A stretch of 64,000 bases of DNA from JAVVHH01 sp965199585 (GCA_965199585.1 CBDASI010000002.1:3348001-3412000), one strand, 5' to 3'. Counted from the first letter of the stretch, positions 1 to 9,342 are shown. Translations and numbers: made by a program. The notes: generated from the letters alone by a model not told the origin.

Positions 1-2145
1 GACGAAGGCGCGGCCCGAGAGACCGAAATCTGAAGAGATCGGCAGCGGGAAGCGCAGTTCGGTGGTCTGAGTGTAGATCACCCGACCGCCGATGCTGTCG
101 ATCGAGTTGGTGCCGACGGCGTGCGGGCCGGCACCGCCGGACTGGAAGCCGCGCAGGTTGTCGCCGCCCAGGAAGAACCGGTCGATGATTTTCTCTTCGC
201 GCCCGAGCTGCTCGAGGTAGCCACCCCCCGCCGACAAGGCGAGGACCCATGCATCGTCGCCCGTGATCGATTCGAGGGGGATGTAGTAGTTCGTGTCGAC
301 CTTCGAACGCAGGTAATGCGCGGTACCGCCGATGCCGGCGAAGTCGACGCCGACGCGCACGAGGCCGCCCGCATGCGGATCGACGCGGCTGTCGCGGTAG
401 TCGACCGACACGGTCGTCCCGAGCTGCGACAGCAGCGATTCGCCGGCCTGATTGGTGATGTAGACGCTGGCGCCCGACTGGATGTCGTACACGTTCCGAT
501 CGACCAGCGAGTAAGTCCAGGCCTGCCGCAGATGCTCGTTGAACTCGTAGCCGAGCCGCAGCGCGCCACCGGTGCGCCGCTCGCTGTAGGCGGCGATCGT
601 CTGGTTGTTGTTGCGGATATGGAACAGGTCGAAGCCCGCGGCGAGGTTGCGGTCGAGGAAGAACGGGTCGGTGACCGACAGGTCCACCTGGCTGCTCTTC
701 TGTGCCAGCACGCCGTTGACGCTCGCGTCGATGCCGGTGCCGATCAGGTTACGCTCGCGCAGGCCGACGTTGACCAGTGCGCCGGCGTCGGTCGAGTAGC
801 CGCCGCCCAGCGTGAGTTCGCCCGTCGCCTTTTCGTCGACCACCGTGTTGATGATCGCCCGGTCCGGCGCCGAGCCCGGCGACGGCGTCACGGTCACGCC
901 GTTGAAGTAGCCGAGATCCTGCAACCGCTGCCGGGTCACTCGGGCGGCGGAGGAATCGAACGCGTCGCCTTCGGCAATGCGGAACTCGCGGCGGATCACC
1001 TTGTCCTTGGTACGCGTGTTGCCCGAAATGTCGATCCGCTCGACGTAGACACGCGGGCCCTCGCCGATGTCGAACACTAAGTCGACCGTGTGCTTGACCC
1101 GGTCGCGCGCGATCCGCGGCTTGACCTCGACGAAGGCGTAGCCGCGCTGCTGGATCGCGTCCTGCAGCGCCTGCGACGTCTTCTCGACGGCGTCGCCGTC
1201 ATAGGTGTCGCCCGGCCCGATGCCGACCAGCGGCTTGAGCGGGTCGACGTCGAGGTTGCGCAGCTTGCTGTCGATGTCGACCTTGCCGACGGTGTATTTC
1301 TCGCCCTCGTTCAGCACGAACGTCAGCAGGAACGCCGACCGGTCCGGCACGAGCTCTGCGGTGGCGCTCTTGACCTCGAAATCGGCATAACCGTTCTTGA
1401 GGTAGAACCGGCGCAGCAGCTCCTTGTCGAAGTTCACCCGCTCCGGGTCGTACTGATCGTTGTTGGACAGGAAACGCCAGAATGCCTCCTCGCGGCTCGC
1501 CACGACTTCGCGCAGGCGGTTCTCACTGAAAGCCTTGTTGCCGACCACGGCGATGCGGCTGATGAGCGTGGTCGCGCCCTCGTTCATCTCGAACACGACG
1601 TCGACGCGGTTCTGGTCGAGCCGGATGATCTTCGGCTCCACCGTCGCGGCATAGCGGCCGGCCTTGGCATAGGCGTTGAGAATCCGCTGGCGGTCCGCCT
1701 GGGCCAATTGCGGCGTGAACACCGAGCGCGGCTTCAGCTGCACGGAGGTGCGCAGCTGCTCATCGGTGAGCTTGCGGTTCCCCTCGAAGGCGATGCGGTT
1801 GATAATTGGGTTCTCGACCACCTTGACGACCAGCGTACCACCTTGGCGCTGGAACGAGACGTCGGCGAAGAGGCCGGTGGAGAACAGGCTCTTGAGGCTG
1901 CGGTCGACGCGGTCGGCGTCGTAGGCATCACCGGGCTGCACCAGCATGTAGGAGCGGATCGTGCTCTCCTCGATCCGCTGGTTGCCCTCAATCTTGATCG
2001 CGGAAATCGTGCCAGCCGGCGCGACCCGGGCAGGCGCGGCGATGCGGGTCGGACGGGCCTGGCGCTGCTGCGCGCCCGCTTCGGCCGGGATCAGCATCGG
2101 CAGCACGCACGCGGTCGCCAGCAGTCTCGCGCGGATGGTGGACAA
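1..2145 (-). CDS. bamA: Outer membrane protein assembly factor BamA (C-terminus cut by window edge)
   Basis: BamA inserts beta-barrel proteins into the outer membrane. The 715 codons visible begin with a signal peptide ending near the alanines before Gln-Gln-Arg, continue through tandem POTRA repeats (first one opening with ISAIKIEGNQRI, later ones with VVGNKAFSENRL and RIDISGNTRT), and then enter the Omp85 barrel, which contains the FFLGGDNLRGF segment of the family. The last barrel strands lie beyond base 1. No suitable ATG exists at the N-terminus. A TTG at 2143-2145 is preceded by AGGAGGG with 8 bases between, and an in-frame stop lies a short way upstream, so I take TTG as the start. It follows rseP, the usual alphaproteobacterial order. 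Confidence 0.95.
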   Translation of the reverse strand, partial: MSTIRARLLATACVLPMLIPAEAGAQQRQARPTRIAAPARVAPAGTISAIKIEGNQRIEESTIRSYMLVQPGDAYDADRVDRSLKSLFSTGLFADVSFQRQGGTLVVKVVENPIINRIAFEGNRKLTDEQLRTSVQLKPRSVFTPQLAQADRQRILNAYAKAGRYAATVEPKIIRLDQNRVDVVFEMNEGATTLISRIAVVGNKAFSENRLREVVASREEAFWRFLSNNDQYDPERVNFDKELLRRFYLKNGYADFEVKSATAELVPDRSAFLLTFVLNEGEKYTVGKVDIDSKLRNLDVDPLKPLVGIGPGDTYDGDAVEKTSQALQDAIQQRGYAFVEVKPRIARDRVKHTVDLVFDIGEGPRVYVERIDISGNTRTKDKVIRREFRIAEGDAFDSSAARVTRQRLQDLGYFNGVTVTPSPGSAPDRAIINTVVDEKATGELTLGGGYSTDAGALVNVGLRERNLIGTGIDASVNGVLAQKSSQVDLSVTDPFFLDRNLAAGFDLFHIRNNNQTIAAYSERRTGGALRLGYEFNEHLRQAWTYSLVDRNVYDIQSGASVYITNQAGESLLSQLGTTVSVDYRDSRVDPHAGGLVRVGVDFAGIGGTAHYLRSKVDTNYYIPLESITGDDAWVLALSAGGGYLEQLGREEKIIDRFFLGGDNLRGFQSGGAGPHAVGTNSIDSIGGRVIYTQTTELRFPLPISSDFGLSGRAFV

Positions 2146-2276
2146 GTCGGAAACCCTCCTGGCGATACAGCACGATGCAGATGCACCGGGCTCACGCACT
2201 CAGCGGGTGCTTCTAGGCGTCACCAGTCCCGAGGGCAATATCGACAAGTTTACCAAATGTCGTGAGACCTTTCGCG

Positions 2277-3377
2277 TCAGCCCTTAACCCAACGGAACAG
2301 ACCCAGATGCGAGAGGTCGTTCCACGTCGCGAAGACGAACAGTCCGGCCAGCACCGCGAAACCGGCGCGGAAGCCGAACTCCTGCACTTTCGGCGGCACC
2401 GGCCGGCCGCGCAACGCCTCGATCGCATACAGGACCAGGTGCCCACCATCGAGCACCGGGATCGGGAACAGGTTGATCAGCCCGAGGTTGACCGACAACA
2501 CAGCAATGAAGCTCACCAGGCTCGCGATACCCAGCGAGGCAACCTGCCCCGAGAGCTGCGCGATCCCGAGCGGGCCGCTCAGCTCGTCGGCACTGCGCGA
2601 GCCGCTCAGCATCTGGCCGAGCCCTTGCAGCGTCTGCACCAGCACGTCCCAAGTCTGCTGCACCCCGGCGCCGACCGCGCTCAACGGGTCGAGCTGCTTG
2701 TATTCCGGCGCACCCCCGCGAACGCCGAGCACGCCCATGCGACGGCCCAGGGCACCCTCGCGCGACGCCACATGGACGTCGGCCGACTCGGGCGAGCCAT
2801 CGCGGAGAAATTCGACCTTCACCGTCTGGTCCGCGGCGCCGGCGATGATGCGCTGCAGATCCTCGAACCGAGTGACCTTCTGGCCGTCGATCGTGGTGAC
2901 CCGGTCACCGCTCTTCAGCCCGGCCTGCGCCGCCGCACTCTGCGGCAGCACGTCGCCGATCACCGGGATGCTGACGGGACGGCCGGCGGTGGCGAAGAGG
3001 GCGGAGAACAGCACCGCCGCGAGCAGGAAGTTGGCGATCGGTCCGGCGGCGACCACGATGGCGCGGCGGGCAACGCTCTTGCCATGGAAGGTGCGTCCCT
3101 CGAGCCAGGCCGCCCGCGTCGCCGCATCGACGTCCTCGGGGCGCTCCTGCCCATGCAGCTTGACGTAGCCGCCGAGCGGGATCCAGGCGAGCTTCCACAC
3201 GGTGCCGACCTTGTCGGTCCACTTGAAGATGGCGCGGCCGAAGCCGATCGAGAATGCCTCGACATGCACCCCGACCCAGCGCGCGGCCCAGTAATGGCCC
3301 ATCTCGTGGACGAACACGAGGACGCCCAGGACGACGACGAAGGCGCCTATGTTGCGGACGAAATCGGGAAGGTGCAT
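2277..3377 (-). CDS. rseP: RIP metalloprotease RseP (site-2 protease)
   Basis: Inner-membrane zinc protease of the M50 family that cleaves transmembrane segments, classically anti-sigma factors in the envelope stress response. The 366 residues show the HEMGH zinc motif (H24, E25, H28) in the first membrane helix, one PDZ domain at about 140-205, and the C-terminal NLFPIPVLDGGHL motif at 302-314 that supplies the third zinc ligand (D310). Hydrophobic segments lie at both ends and near 105-125 and 285-305. AGGA precedes the ATG. It sits between dxr and bamA, and the 131 bases separating it from bamA contain no obvious terminator. Confidence 0.95.
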   Translation of the reverse strand: MHLPDFVRNIGAFVVVLGVLVFVHEMGHYWAARWVGVHVEAFSIGFGRAIFKWTDKVGTVWKLAWIPLGGYVKLHGQERPEDVDAATRAAWLEGRTFHGKSVARRAIVVAAGPIANFLLAAVLFSALFATAGRPVSIPVIGDVLPQSAAAQAGLKSGDRVTTIDGQKVTRFEDLQRIIAGAADQTVKVEFLRDGSPESADVHVASREGALGRRMGVLGVRGGAPEYKQLDPLSAVGAGVQQTWDVLVQTLQGLGQMLSGSRSADELSGPLGIAQLSGQVASLGIASLVSFIAVLSVNLGLINLFPIPVLDGGHLVLYAIEALRGRPVPPKVQEFGFRAGFAVLAGLFVFATWNDLSHLGLFRWVKG

Positions 3378-3416
3378 CGGCGGTCCTGTCCTATGCCGCC
3401 GAGGCGGCGTTCCTGC

Positions 3417-4586
3417 CTAGGCCGCCTTGGCGGCGGCAATCGATAAGGCGGCCCGCCGCGCGGCACCGTCCAACTCCATGACGTCGTCGAGCGTGTCGGC
3501 CGCCGGGCTGCCCATCCGGTCCATCACGGCTTCAACGAGCGCCGCGATATCCGTGAAGCCCAACCTGCGGTCGAGGAACGCATCGACCGCCACTTCATTG
3601 GCCGCCGACAATATTGTGGGTCCGCCCCCGCCCGCCCGCAAGGCGTCGCGCGCCAGGCGCAGCGCGGGGAACCGAGCTGGATCGGGCTCGAAGAACTCTA
3701 GTTGTCCGAGCGCCGCCAAATCGAGCCGCGGCGAGGACGTCGCCAACCGGCCCGGCCAGGCCAGCGCGTGAGCGATCGGGATGCGCATGTCGGGCGAGCC
3801 GAGTTGCGCCAGCATGCTGCCGTCGCGCCAATGGACGATGCCGTGCACCACCGATTGCGGATGCACCAGGACGCCAATGCGGTCCTCGGTAAGGTCGAAC
3901 AGGCGCGCGGCCTCAATCAGCTCAAGGCCTTTGTTGAACATCGTCGCGGAATCAATGCTGATCTTGGCGCCCATGGTCCAGGTCGGATGCCGCAGCGCCG
4001 CCTCCGGGCTGGCGCGCGCCATCTCCTCGGTCGTCGACTTCCGGAACGGGCCGCCCGACGCGGTCAGCACGATCCGCTCGACGGCGTCGGCATTGCCCTC
4101 CGCCATCGCCTGGAAGATCGCGTTGTGCTCGGAATCTACCGGCAGCAGCGTCGCTCTGGCCGCCGAGACCGCGCGCAGCATGACGTCGCCGGCACAGACC
4201 AGCGCCTCCTTGTTGGCCAACGCGATTGCCCCGCCGCGCCGGATCGCCGCCAGCACACTGGGCAGCCCGGCCGCGCCGGTGATGGCTGCCATCGTCCAGT
4301 CGGCCGGCATCGACGCTGCCGTCACCACAGCCGCCGGCCCAGCCGCCGTGGCGATCCCGGTTCCGGCCAACAGGCGTTCCAACTCCGGTAGGCACGTCTC
4401 GTCGGCGATCACCGCGACCTCGGCCCGCAGCGCCCGCGCCTGCTCGGCCAGCAGGGCAACCTTTCGCCCGCCGGCCAGCGCTCGGACGCTGAAACGCTCC
4501 GGATTGGCGAGCAAGAGGTCGACCGTGCTGGTGCCGATGCTGCCCGTGCTGCCCAATACCGAAACGCTACGTCGTTCTACTGCCAA
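3417..4586 (-). CDS. dxr: 1-deoxy-D-xylulose-5-phosphate reductoisomerase
   Basis: Catalyses the NADPH-dependent rearrangement and reduction of DXP to 2-C-methyl-D-erythritol 4-phosphate in the MEP isoprenoid pathway. The 389 residues match family length. The nucleotide-binding GSTGSIG is at 12-18, SASGGPFR-like substrate loop (seen as LTASGGPFR) lies mid-protein, and the metal/substrate segment HPTWTMGAKISIDSATM follows. The start codon is TTG with a GGAGGGG ribosome site five bases upstream. Its start overlaps the end of cdsA by 10 bases, and uppS, which uses a product of this pathway, is two genes away in the same operon. Confidence 0.95.
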   Translation of the reverse strand: MAVERRSVSVLGSTGSIGTSTVDLLLANPERFSVRALAGGRKVALLAEQARALRAEVAVIADETCLPELERLLAGTGIATAAGPAAVVTAASMPADWTMAAITGAAGLPSVLAAIRRGGAIALANKEALVCAGDVMLRAVSAARATLLPVDSEHNAIFQAMAEGNADAVERIVLTASGGPFRKSTTEEMARASPEAALRHPTWTMGAKISIDSATMFNKGLELIEAARLFDLTEDRIGVLVHPQSVVHGIVHWRDGSMLAQLGSPDMRIPIAHALAWPGRLATSSPRLDLAALGQLEFFEPDPARFPALRLARDALRAGGGGPTILSAANEVAVDAFLDRRLGFTDIAALVEAVMDRMGSPAADTLDDVMELDGAARRAALSIAAAKAA

Positions 4587-5392
4587 AAAAGCCCCTCCCT
4601 CGCGAGCACGACGAGAGCGGCGACCGGCGCTGCCGCAAGCAGCCCATCCAATCGGTCCAACAACCCGCCATGGCCCGGGATCAGATGCCCCGAGTCCTTG
4701 ACCCCGACATGCCGTTTAATACCGCTCTCGAGCAAGTCCCCGGCCTGGCACATCACCGCCAGCAGCCCGGCGACCAACGCCGTCGTCACGCCCAGTTGCC
4801 CGGCCAGCGCTTCCCCAATAGCGACCGCGGCGATCAGCCCGCCCACCGCACCGGCCCACGTCTTGGCCGGAGACAGGCTAGGCGCCAGCTTCGGGCCGCC
4901 GAAGATCCGCCCGGCCGTATAGGCGCCGATGTCGCTGGCCCACACGACCAGCACGACGAACAGCACCGCCCAGCGGCCGTCCACCGCGTCCCACCGGCGC
5001 AGCCACACCAAGGCTACCACGCCCAACCCGACGCCGATCACGCCGGCCGCCAGCAACAGCCGTCGACCCAGCCCCCACGCGAGCACCGCACCCACGGCCA
5101 GGATCGCGAGCCCGATCCCAGCCTGCCCGACGCACGCCGCCGCGGTAGCAGACGCCAGCGCCAGCATCATCACCAGACCCGGCGGCGTCGTCGGTTCGGT
5201 TCGGCACAGGCCCACCCACTCGACCGCCAGCCCGACGGCGCCGGCCATCATCAGGACGTCGAACGCGACCCCGCCGAACCAGATGCAGGCGACCACCAGC
5301 GGTGCGAGGATCGATGCCGAGACGACCCGGCGCCGGAGATCGCTCCACCGCGCCGCGCCGTTGCCCGCGCGCACGGGGACAGGGTCGATCAC
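4577..5392 (-). CDS. cdsA: Phosphatidate cytidylyltransferase
   Basis: Makes CDP-diacylglycerol from CTP and phosphatidate, the branch point of phospholipid synthesis, in the inner membrane. The reading frame extends upstream into uppS, but a GTG at 5390-5392 that overlaps the uppS stop (GTGA) gives a 271-residue protein of normal size. It is almost entirely hydrophobic, with about seven or eight helices, and carries the CTP-transferase signature near the C-terminus (GIKRHVGVKDSGHLIPGHGG followed by LLDRLD). Very alanine-, valine- and leucine-rich. Coupled translationally with uppS upstream and dxr downstream. Confidence 0.92.
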   Translation of the reverse strand: MIDPVPVRAGNGAARWSDLRRRVVSASILAPLVVACIWFGGVAFDVLMMAGAVGLAVEWVGLCRTEPTTPPGLVMMLALASATAAACVGQAGIGLAILAVGAVLAWGLGRRLLLAAGVIGVGLGVVALVWLRRWDAVDGRWAVLFVVLVVWASDIGAYTAGRIFGGPKLAPSLSPAKTWAGAVGGLIAAVAIGEALAGQLGVTTALVAGLLAVMCQAGDLLESGIKRHVGVKDSGHLIPGHGGLLDRLDGLLAAAPVAALVVLAREGLFWQ

Positions 5393-6132
5393 CCACCAAA
5401 CCGGCGTTCGCGGCGCGAAAACTCGGCCAGCGCGAATTCGAAATCGGCACGGCAGAAATCCGGCCACAGCACGTCGAGGAATACCAGTTCCGCATACGCC
5501 GCCTGCCACATCAGAAAATTGGACAGTCGCTGCTCACCCGACGTCCGGATCATCAGATCCGGGTCGGGCATATCAGCCGTAAACAGGAAGCGCGCGAACC
5601 CGGTCTCGTCCAACTCGTCCGGATTCAACTCGCCGGCCGCCGACGCAGCGGCCACCGCCCGCGCCGCAGCGACGATCTCGTCACGCGACCCGTAGGACAG
5701 GGCGATGTTGAGGTTCAGTCGCGTGTTGCCGCGCGTAGACTGCTCGGCTCGGGCCAACTCGGCCTGTAGATCACCATCGAAACGCTGCGGGTTGCCCAGC
5801 ACACGCAGCCGTACCCCCTCGCGCGCCATCTCGGCGAGTTCCTGCCGCAGGTAGCGACGTAGTAGTCCGGTGAGGTCCAGCACCTCTTCGGCCGGGCGAC
5901 GCCAGTTCTCGCTGCTGAACGCGTAAATCGTCAGCCACTGCACCCCACACCCGATCGCCGCCTCGATGGTCCGGCGCACCGCCTGCGCTCCCGCACGGTG
6001 ACCGGCCGCACGCGGCAGCCCCCGTGAGCGCGCCCAACGCCCGTTGCCATCCATGATGATGGCGACGTGGGTGGGAACGGTCGAGCCGGAGCCGGGCTGC
6101 GGCACCGACGATGCGACGGAGGTGGTGCTCAT
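5389..6132 (-). CDS. uppS: Undecaprenyl diphosphate synthase (isoprenyl transferase)
   Basis: Cis-prenyltransferase that extends farnesyl diphosphate with isopentenyl diphosphate to give the C55 lipid carrier for peptidoglycan and LPS. The 247 residues hold the pyrophosphate-binding motif VAIIMDGNGRWA with catalytic Asp28, the YAFSSENWRRP segment, and the C-terminal signature DLMIRTSGEQRLSNFLMWQ. The first 20 residues are a loosely conserved extension. It lies 4 bases downstream of frr and shares its stop with the cdsA GTG start. Confidence 0.95.
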   Translation of the reverse strand: MSTTSVASSVPQPGSGSTVPTHVAIIMDGNGRWARSRGLPRAAGHRAGAQAVRRTIEAAIGCGVQWLTIYAFSSENWRRPAEEVLDLTGLLRRYLRQELAEMAREGVRLRVLGNPQRFDGDLQAELARAEQSTRGNTRLNLNIALSYGSRDEIVAAARAVAAASAAGELNPDELDETGFARFLFTADMPDPDLMIRTSGEQRLSNFLMWQAAYAELVFLDVLWPDFCRADFEFALAEFSRRERRFGG

Positions 6133-6136
6133 CGCG

Positions 6137-6703
6137 TCAGACCTGACGGATTTCCTTGTCCTTGTCCGTCAGCGAGTCATCAATACGCTTGATGTAGCCG
6201 TCAGTCAGCTTCTGCACGTCTTCGGACCAGTTCTTCTGCTCGTCCTCGCCGATCTCGTGCTTCTTCTCGAAGTTCTTGATCTGGTCCATTCCGTCACGAC
6301 GCACGCCGCGGATGGCAATGCGCGCTCCCTCGGCGTAGCGCCCGGCCGCCTTGGCCAACTCGGCGCGGCGCTCGGCAGTCAACTGTGGGATCGGCACCCG
6401 CACCAGCTGACCATCCGACCCGGGGTTCAACCCCAGCCCGCAATCGCGGATGGCGCGCTCGACGGCGCCGACCATCGTTCGGTCCCAGACCTGGACGGTG
6501 ATCAACCTCGGCTCCGGCACCCCGATCGTGCCGACCTGGGTGATTGGCACTTCGGTGCCGTAGGCTTCGACCTTGACTGGTTCCAGCAGGCCGGGACTGG
6601 CACGCCCGGTGCGCAGCCCGGAGAAGTCACGGCGCAACGTCTCCAGTGCGCCGTCCATGCGCCGGGTCAGGTCTGTCTTGAGGGCATTCAAATCCGCAGG
6701 CAC
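6137..6703 (-). CDS. frr: Ribosome recycling factor
   Basis: Releases ribosomes from mRNA after termination together with EF-G. The 188 residues have the RRF features: an N-terminal helix running into LRTGRASPGLLEPVKVEAYG, the beta domain ITQVGTIGVPEPRLITVQVW, and the C-terminal helix with AKAAGRYAEGARIAIRGVRR. The start is GTG, set by AGGAG six bases upstream; that site overlaps the pyrH stop, so the two genes (9 bases apart) are probably coupled. Confidence 0.95.
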   Translation of the reverse strand: MPADLNALKTDLTRRMDGALETLRRDFSGLRTGRASPGLLEPVKVEAYGTEVPITQVGTIGVPEPRLITVQVWDRTMVGAVERAIRDCGLGLNPGSDGQLVRVPIPQLTAERRAELAKAAGRYAEGARIAIRGVRRDGMDQIKNFEKKHEIGEDEQKNWSEDVQKLTDGYIKRIDDSLTDKDKEIRQV

Positions 6704-6712
6704 GCTCGACTC

Positions 6713-7438
6713 CTAATGCGGCTCGATGATGGTGGTGAACCGTCCTTCGCCGCGCATGACGGCCGCGAACGAGCCCTGCGCATGGATATCGAAGACGACG
6801 ATCGGGAAGCCGTTCTCGCGCGCCACGCTGATCGCGGCGGCATCCATGACGGCCAGGTCACGGGCGAGGACGTCGTGATAGGTCAGTTCGGTATAGCGCG
6901 CCGCATCCGGATGCTTGCGCGGGTCGGCGCTGTAGACGCCGTCGACCTGGGTGCCCTTGAACAGGGCGTCGCAATTCATCTCGGCCGCGCGCAGTGCAGC
7001 GGCGGTATCCGTGGTGAAGAACGGGTTGCCGGTGCCGGCGGCGAAGATCACGACGCGGCCTTTCTCCATGTGCCGCTCGGCGCGCCGCCGGATGTAGGGC
7101 TCGCAGACAGAACTCATCGGAATTGCCGATTGCACCCGGGTCTGAACGCCATGACGCTCCATGACGCTCTGCAAACCCAAAGCGTTCATCACCGTCGCCA
7201 ACATGCCCATGTAGTCGGCCGACGCGCGGTCCATGCCGGCAGCCGCGCCGGACACGCCGCGAAAAATGTTGCCGCCACCGACGACCAGGCAGACCTGGAC
7301 ACCGGTATTTACGACTTCCGAGATGTCGGCAGAGATCCGGGACAGCGTCTCACGATCGAGACCGTATTCGTGCCGTCCCATGAGAGCTTCGCCGGAAACC
7401 TTCAACAAGACGCGCTTGTAGGCCGGCTGAACGGGCAT
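6713..7438 (-). CDS. pyrH: Uridylate kinase
   Basis: Phosphorylates UMP to UDP in pyrimidine nucleotide synthesis; member of the amino-acid kinase family and a cytoplasmic hexamer in known cases. The 241 residues contain the N-terminal LLKVSGEALMG loop, VVGGGNIFRG, the UMP-binding AGTGNPFFTTDTAAALRA segment and KGTQVDGVYSADPRK. An AAGGAA ribosome site precedes the ATG. It sits between tsf (89 bases upstream) and frr, the common bacterial order. Confidence 0.96.
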   Translation of the reverse strand: MPVQPAYKRVLLKVSGEALMGRHEYGLDRETLSRISADISEVVNTGVQVCLVVGGGNIFRGVSGAAAGMDRASADYMGMLATVMNALGLQSVMERHGVQTRVQSAIPMSSVCEPYIRRRAERHMEKGRVVIFAAGTGNPFFTTDTAAALRAAEMNCDALFKGTQVDGVYSADPRKHPDAARYTELTYHDVLARDLAVMDAAAISVARENGFPIVVFDIHAQGSFAAVMRGEGRFTTIIEPH

Positions 7439-7527
7439 GAATTCCTTCGGACTGGATAGGTCGGAGTGAACGGGTCGCCGTAACCTAATCGCTGCGGCAA
7501 CCCGTCACAAGTTTGCTTCGGTGGACG

Positions 7528-8448
7528 TCAGGCGCCGAGCGCGAGCCCCGCGGCTGCGGCCACCTCGGCGGCGAAGTCACCGCTCTCCTTCTCGATGCCC
7601 TCGCCGAGCGTGAAGCGGGCGAACCCGACCAGCTCGCCGCCTGACTTCTTGACGACGGCCTTCACCCGGCTCTCGCCATCATGCACCCAGACCTGCTCGA
7701 GAAGGACGACCTCCTCGTAGTATTTCTGGATCCGGCCCACGACCATCTTTTCGATGATCGCGTCCGGCTTACCCGACGCGCGCGCCTGCTCGGTCAGCAC
7801 GGCCTTCTCGCGCTCGAGCGCCGCCGGGTCGATGCCGGTGGTGTCGAGCGCATCTGGCCGCGTCGCCGCGACGTGCATGCCGATCTGCCGGCCGAGTTGC
7901 TCCAGCGTGTCGATCTCGGAGCCGCCCTCAAGCGCCACCAACACACCGATCTTGCCCAGGCCCGGCCGCAGCGCACCGTGCACGTAAGTCGCAACGGTGC
8001 CTTTCTCGACCGACATCACCCGCGCACGGCGGAGCGACATGTTCTCGCCGATGGTGGCGACGAGATGCGTGATCTCCTCGGCCACGGTCCGCTCGCCGCC
8101 CGGCAGCTTGGTCGCCTTGATCGTCTCAATGTCTTCGCCGACCTCGAGCGCGACCTTTGCCACGCTCTCGACCAGCGCTTGGAAAGCCTCGTTGCGGGCG
8201 ACGAAGTCGGTCTCGGCATTCACCTCGACCATTGCCGCCTTGTTCTTACCGCTCGTTACGCCGACCAGACCCTCGGCCGCCGTGCGGCCGCTCTTCTTGG
8301 CCGCCGCCGCGAGACCCTTCTTGCGCAGCCAGTCGACCGCAGTCTCCATGTCGCCGCCGGCTTCGGTCAGCGCCTTCTTGCAGTCCATCATGCCCGCGCC
8401 GGTCTTCTCGCGCAGGTCACGCACCATCGATGCCGTGATCTCGGCCAT
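7528..8448 (-). CDS. tsf: Translation elongation factor Ts
   Basis: Nucleotide exchange factor that regenerates EF-Tu-GTP. Two ATGs are adjacent; the second (8446-8448) is seven bases from GGAG and gives MAEITASMVRDLREKTGAG at the N-terminus, so I prefer it over 8451 (306 residues instead of 307). The UBA-like N-terminus with LREKTGAGMMDCKKAL is followed by NAETDFVARNEAF, the TDFV signature that contacts EF-Tu, and two dimerisation-type subdomains. It lies 23 bases downstream of rpsB, as in most bacteria. Confidence 0.95.
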   Translation of the reverse strand: MAEITASMVRDLREKTGAGMMDCKKALTEAGGDMETAVDWLRKKGLAAAAKKSGRTAAEGLVGVTSGKNKAAMVEVNAETDFVARNEAFQALVESVAKVALEVGEDIETIKATKLPGGERTVAEEITHLVATIGENMSLRRARVMSVEKGTVATYVHGALRPGLGKIGVLVALEGGSEIDTLEQLGRQIGMHVAATRPDALDTTGIDPAALEREKAVLTEQARASGKPDAIIEKMVVGRIQKYYEEVVLLEQVWVHDGESRVKAVVKKSGGELVGFARFTLGEGIEKESGDFAAEVAAAAGLALGA

Positions 8449-8471
8449 CATCTTTCTCCGTAAAGCCGAAA

Positions 8472-9272
8472 CTACGCCGGAACCTGCTCGGGAGCGCCTT
8501 CGGGCTCGCCCTGCAGGGCTTCCGGCGGGATCGCGTCCGGCGGCAGTTGCTCCGAAGCACCCATGTCGCGGCCCGAGGCCACCATCTCGGCGCTAATACC
8601 GTCGAGCACGGCGCCGGCGACGAGGTCGCAATACATGGTGATGGCGCGGATCGCGTCGTCATTGCCCGGGATCGGGTAGGTGACGCCGGTCGGGTCGGAG
8701 TTGCTGTCCAGCACCGCGATCACCGGGATGCCGAGCTTGGTGGCTTCCTCGACCGCGAGCTTCTCCTTGTTCGTGTCGATCACGAACAGGATGTCCGGCA
8801 GGCCGCCCATGTCCTTGATGCCGCCCAGCGCACGCTCGAGCTTCTCGCGGTCGCGGGTGATGTCGAGAACTTCCTTCTTGGTCAGGCCCTGGATGTCACC
8901 GGCCAGCATATCGTCGATCTGGCGCAGGCGCTTGATGCTGCCCGTGATGGTCTTCCAATTGGTCAGCATGCCGCCGAGCCAACGATGGTTGACGTAATAC
9001 TGGCCGCAGCGGCGCGCGCTGTCAGCGACGTATTCGGCCGCAGCGCGCTTGGTGCCGACGAACAGCACGCGGCCACCGGCAGCGGTCGTGTCGCGCACGG
9101 CCTTGAGCGCGCGGTCCAGCATCGGCACGGTCTGCTGCAGGTCGATGATGTGGACCTGGTTGCGGACGCCGAAGATATACGGCGACATGCGCGGGTTCCA
9201 GCGGCGCGTATGGTGGCCGAAATGGACGCCGGCTTCGAGAAGTTGACGCAAGGTGAAATCGGGCATCGCCAT
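8472..9272 (-). CDS. rpsB: 30S ribosomal protein S2
   Basis: Structural protein of the small ribosomal subunit. The frame is open further upstream, but the ATG at 9270-9272 has AAGGAA eight bases ahead and gives the expected N-terminus MAMPDFTLRQLLEAGVHFGH. The body shows RWNPRMSPYIFG, VLFVGTKRAA, NHRWLGGMLTNWKT and IPVIAVLDSNSDP. It is 266 residues, with an alphaproteobacterial C-terminal tail rich in Glu and Pro. First gene of the rpsB-tsf-pyrH-frr-uppS-cdsA-dxr-rseP-bamA run; a structured leader precedes it. Confidence 0.96.
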   Translation of the reverse strand: MAMPDFTLRQLLEAGVHFGHHTRRWNPRMSPYIFGVRNQVHIIDLQQTVPMLDRALKAVRDTTAAGGRVLFVGTKRAAAEYVADSARRCGQYYVNHRWLGGMLTNWKTITGSIKRLRQIDDMLAGDIQGLTKKEVLDITRDREKLERALGGIKDMGGLPDILFVIDTNKEKLAVEEATKLGIPVIAVLDSNSDPTGVTYPIPGNDDAIRAITMYCDLVAGAVLDGISAEMVASGRDMGASEQLPPDAIPPEALQGEPEGAPEQVPA

Positions 9273-9295
9273 GAGGGCGGTTCCTTTCCGTAATG

Positions 9296-9342
9296 TCCGG
9301 TTGAGCCTCCGTGGGGTCAGGCCTCGCGGCACCGGAACCGGA
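9296..9342 (-). promoter_or_regulatory. Structured 5' leader of rpsB
   Basis: In the rpsB transcript, UCCGGUU (9342-9336) is perfectly complementary to AACCGGA (9302-9296). Between them lies a 10-base one-sided internal loop and then a second helix, GAG(G)CCU pairing with AGGCUC with one bulged G, closed by a 10-base loop. The hairpin ends 23 bases before the rpsB ATG, just ahead of the ribosome site. S2 represses its own operon in some bacteria through leader RNA; that this element does so is inference. Confidence 0.45.

Noticed and set aside
121..2265. Long plus-strand open frames opposite bamA
   Set aside because: They read as Arg/Asp/Val-rich low-complexity products with no motif; the minus strand encodes a full POTRA and barrel pattern. 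GC-rich codon bias creates these antisense frames throughout the window (also 2262-3446, 14651-15484, 19352-20596, 33140-34930).
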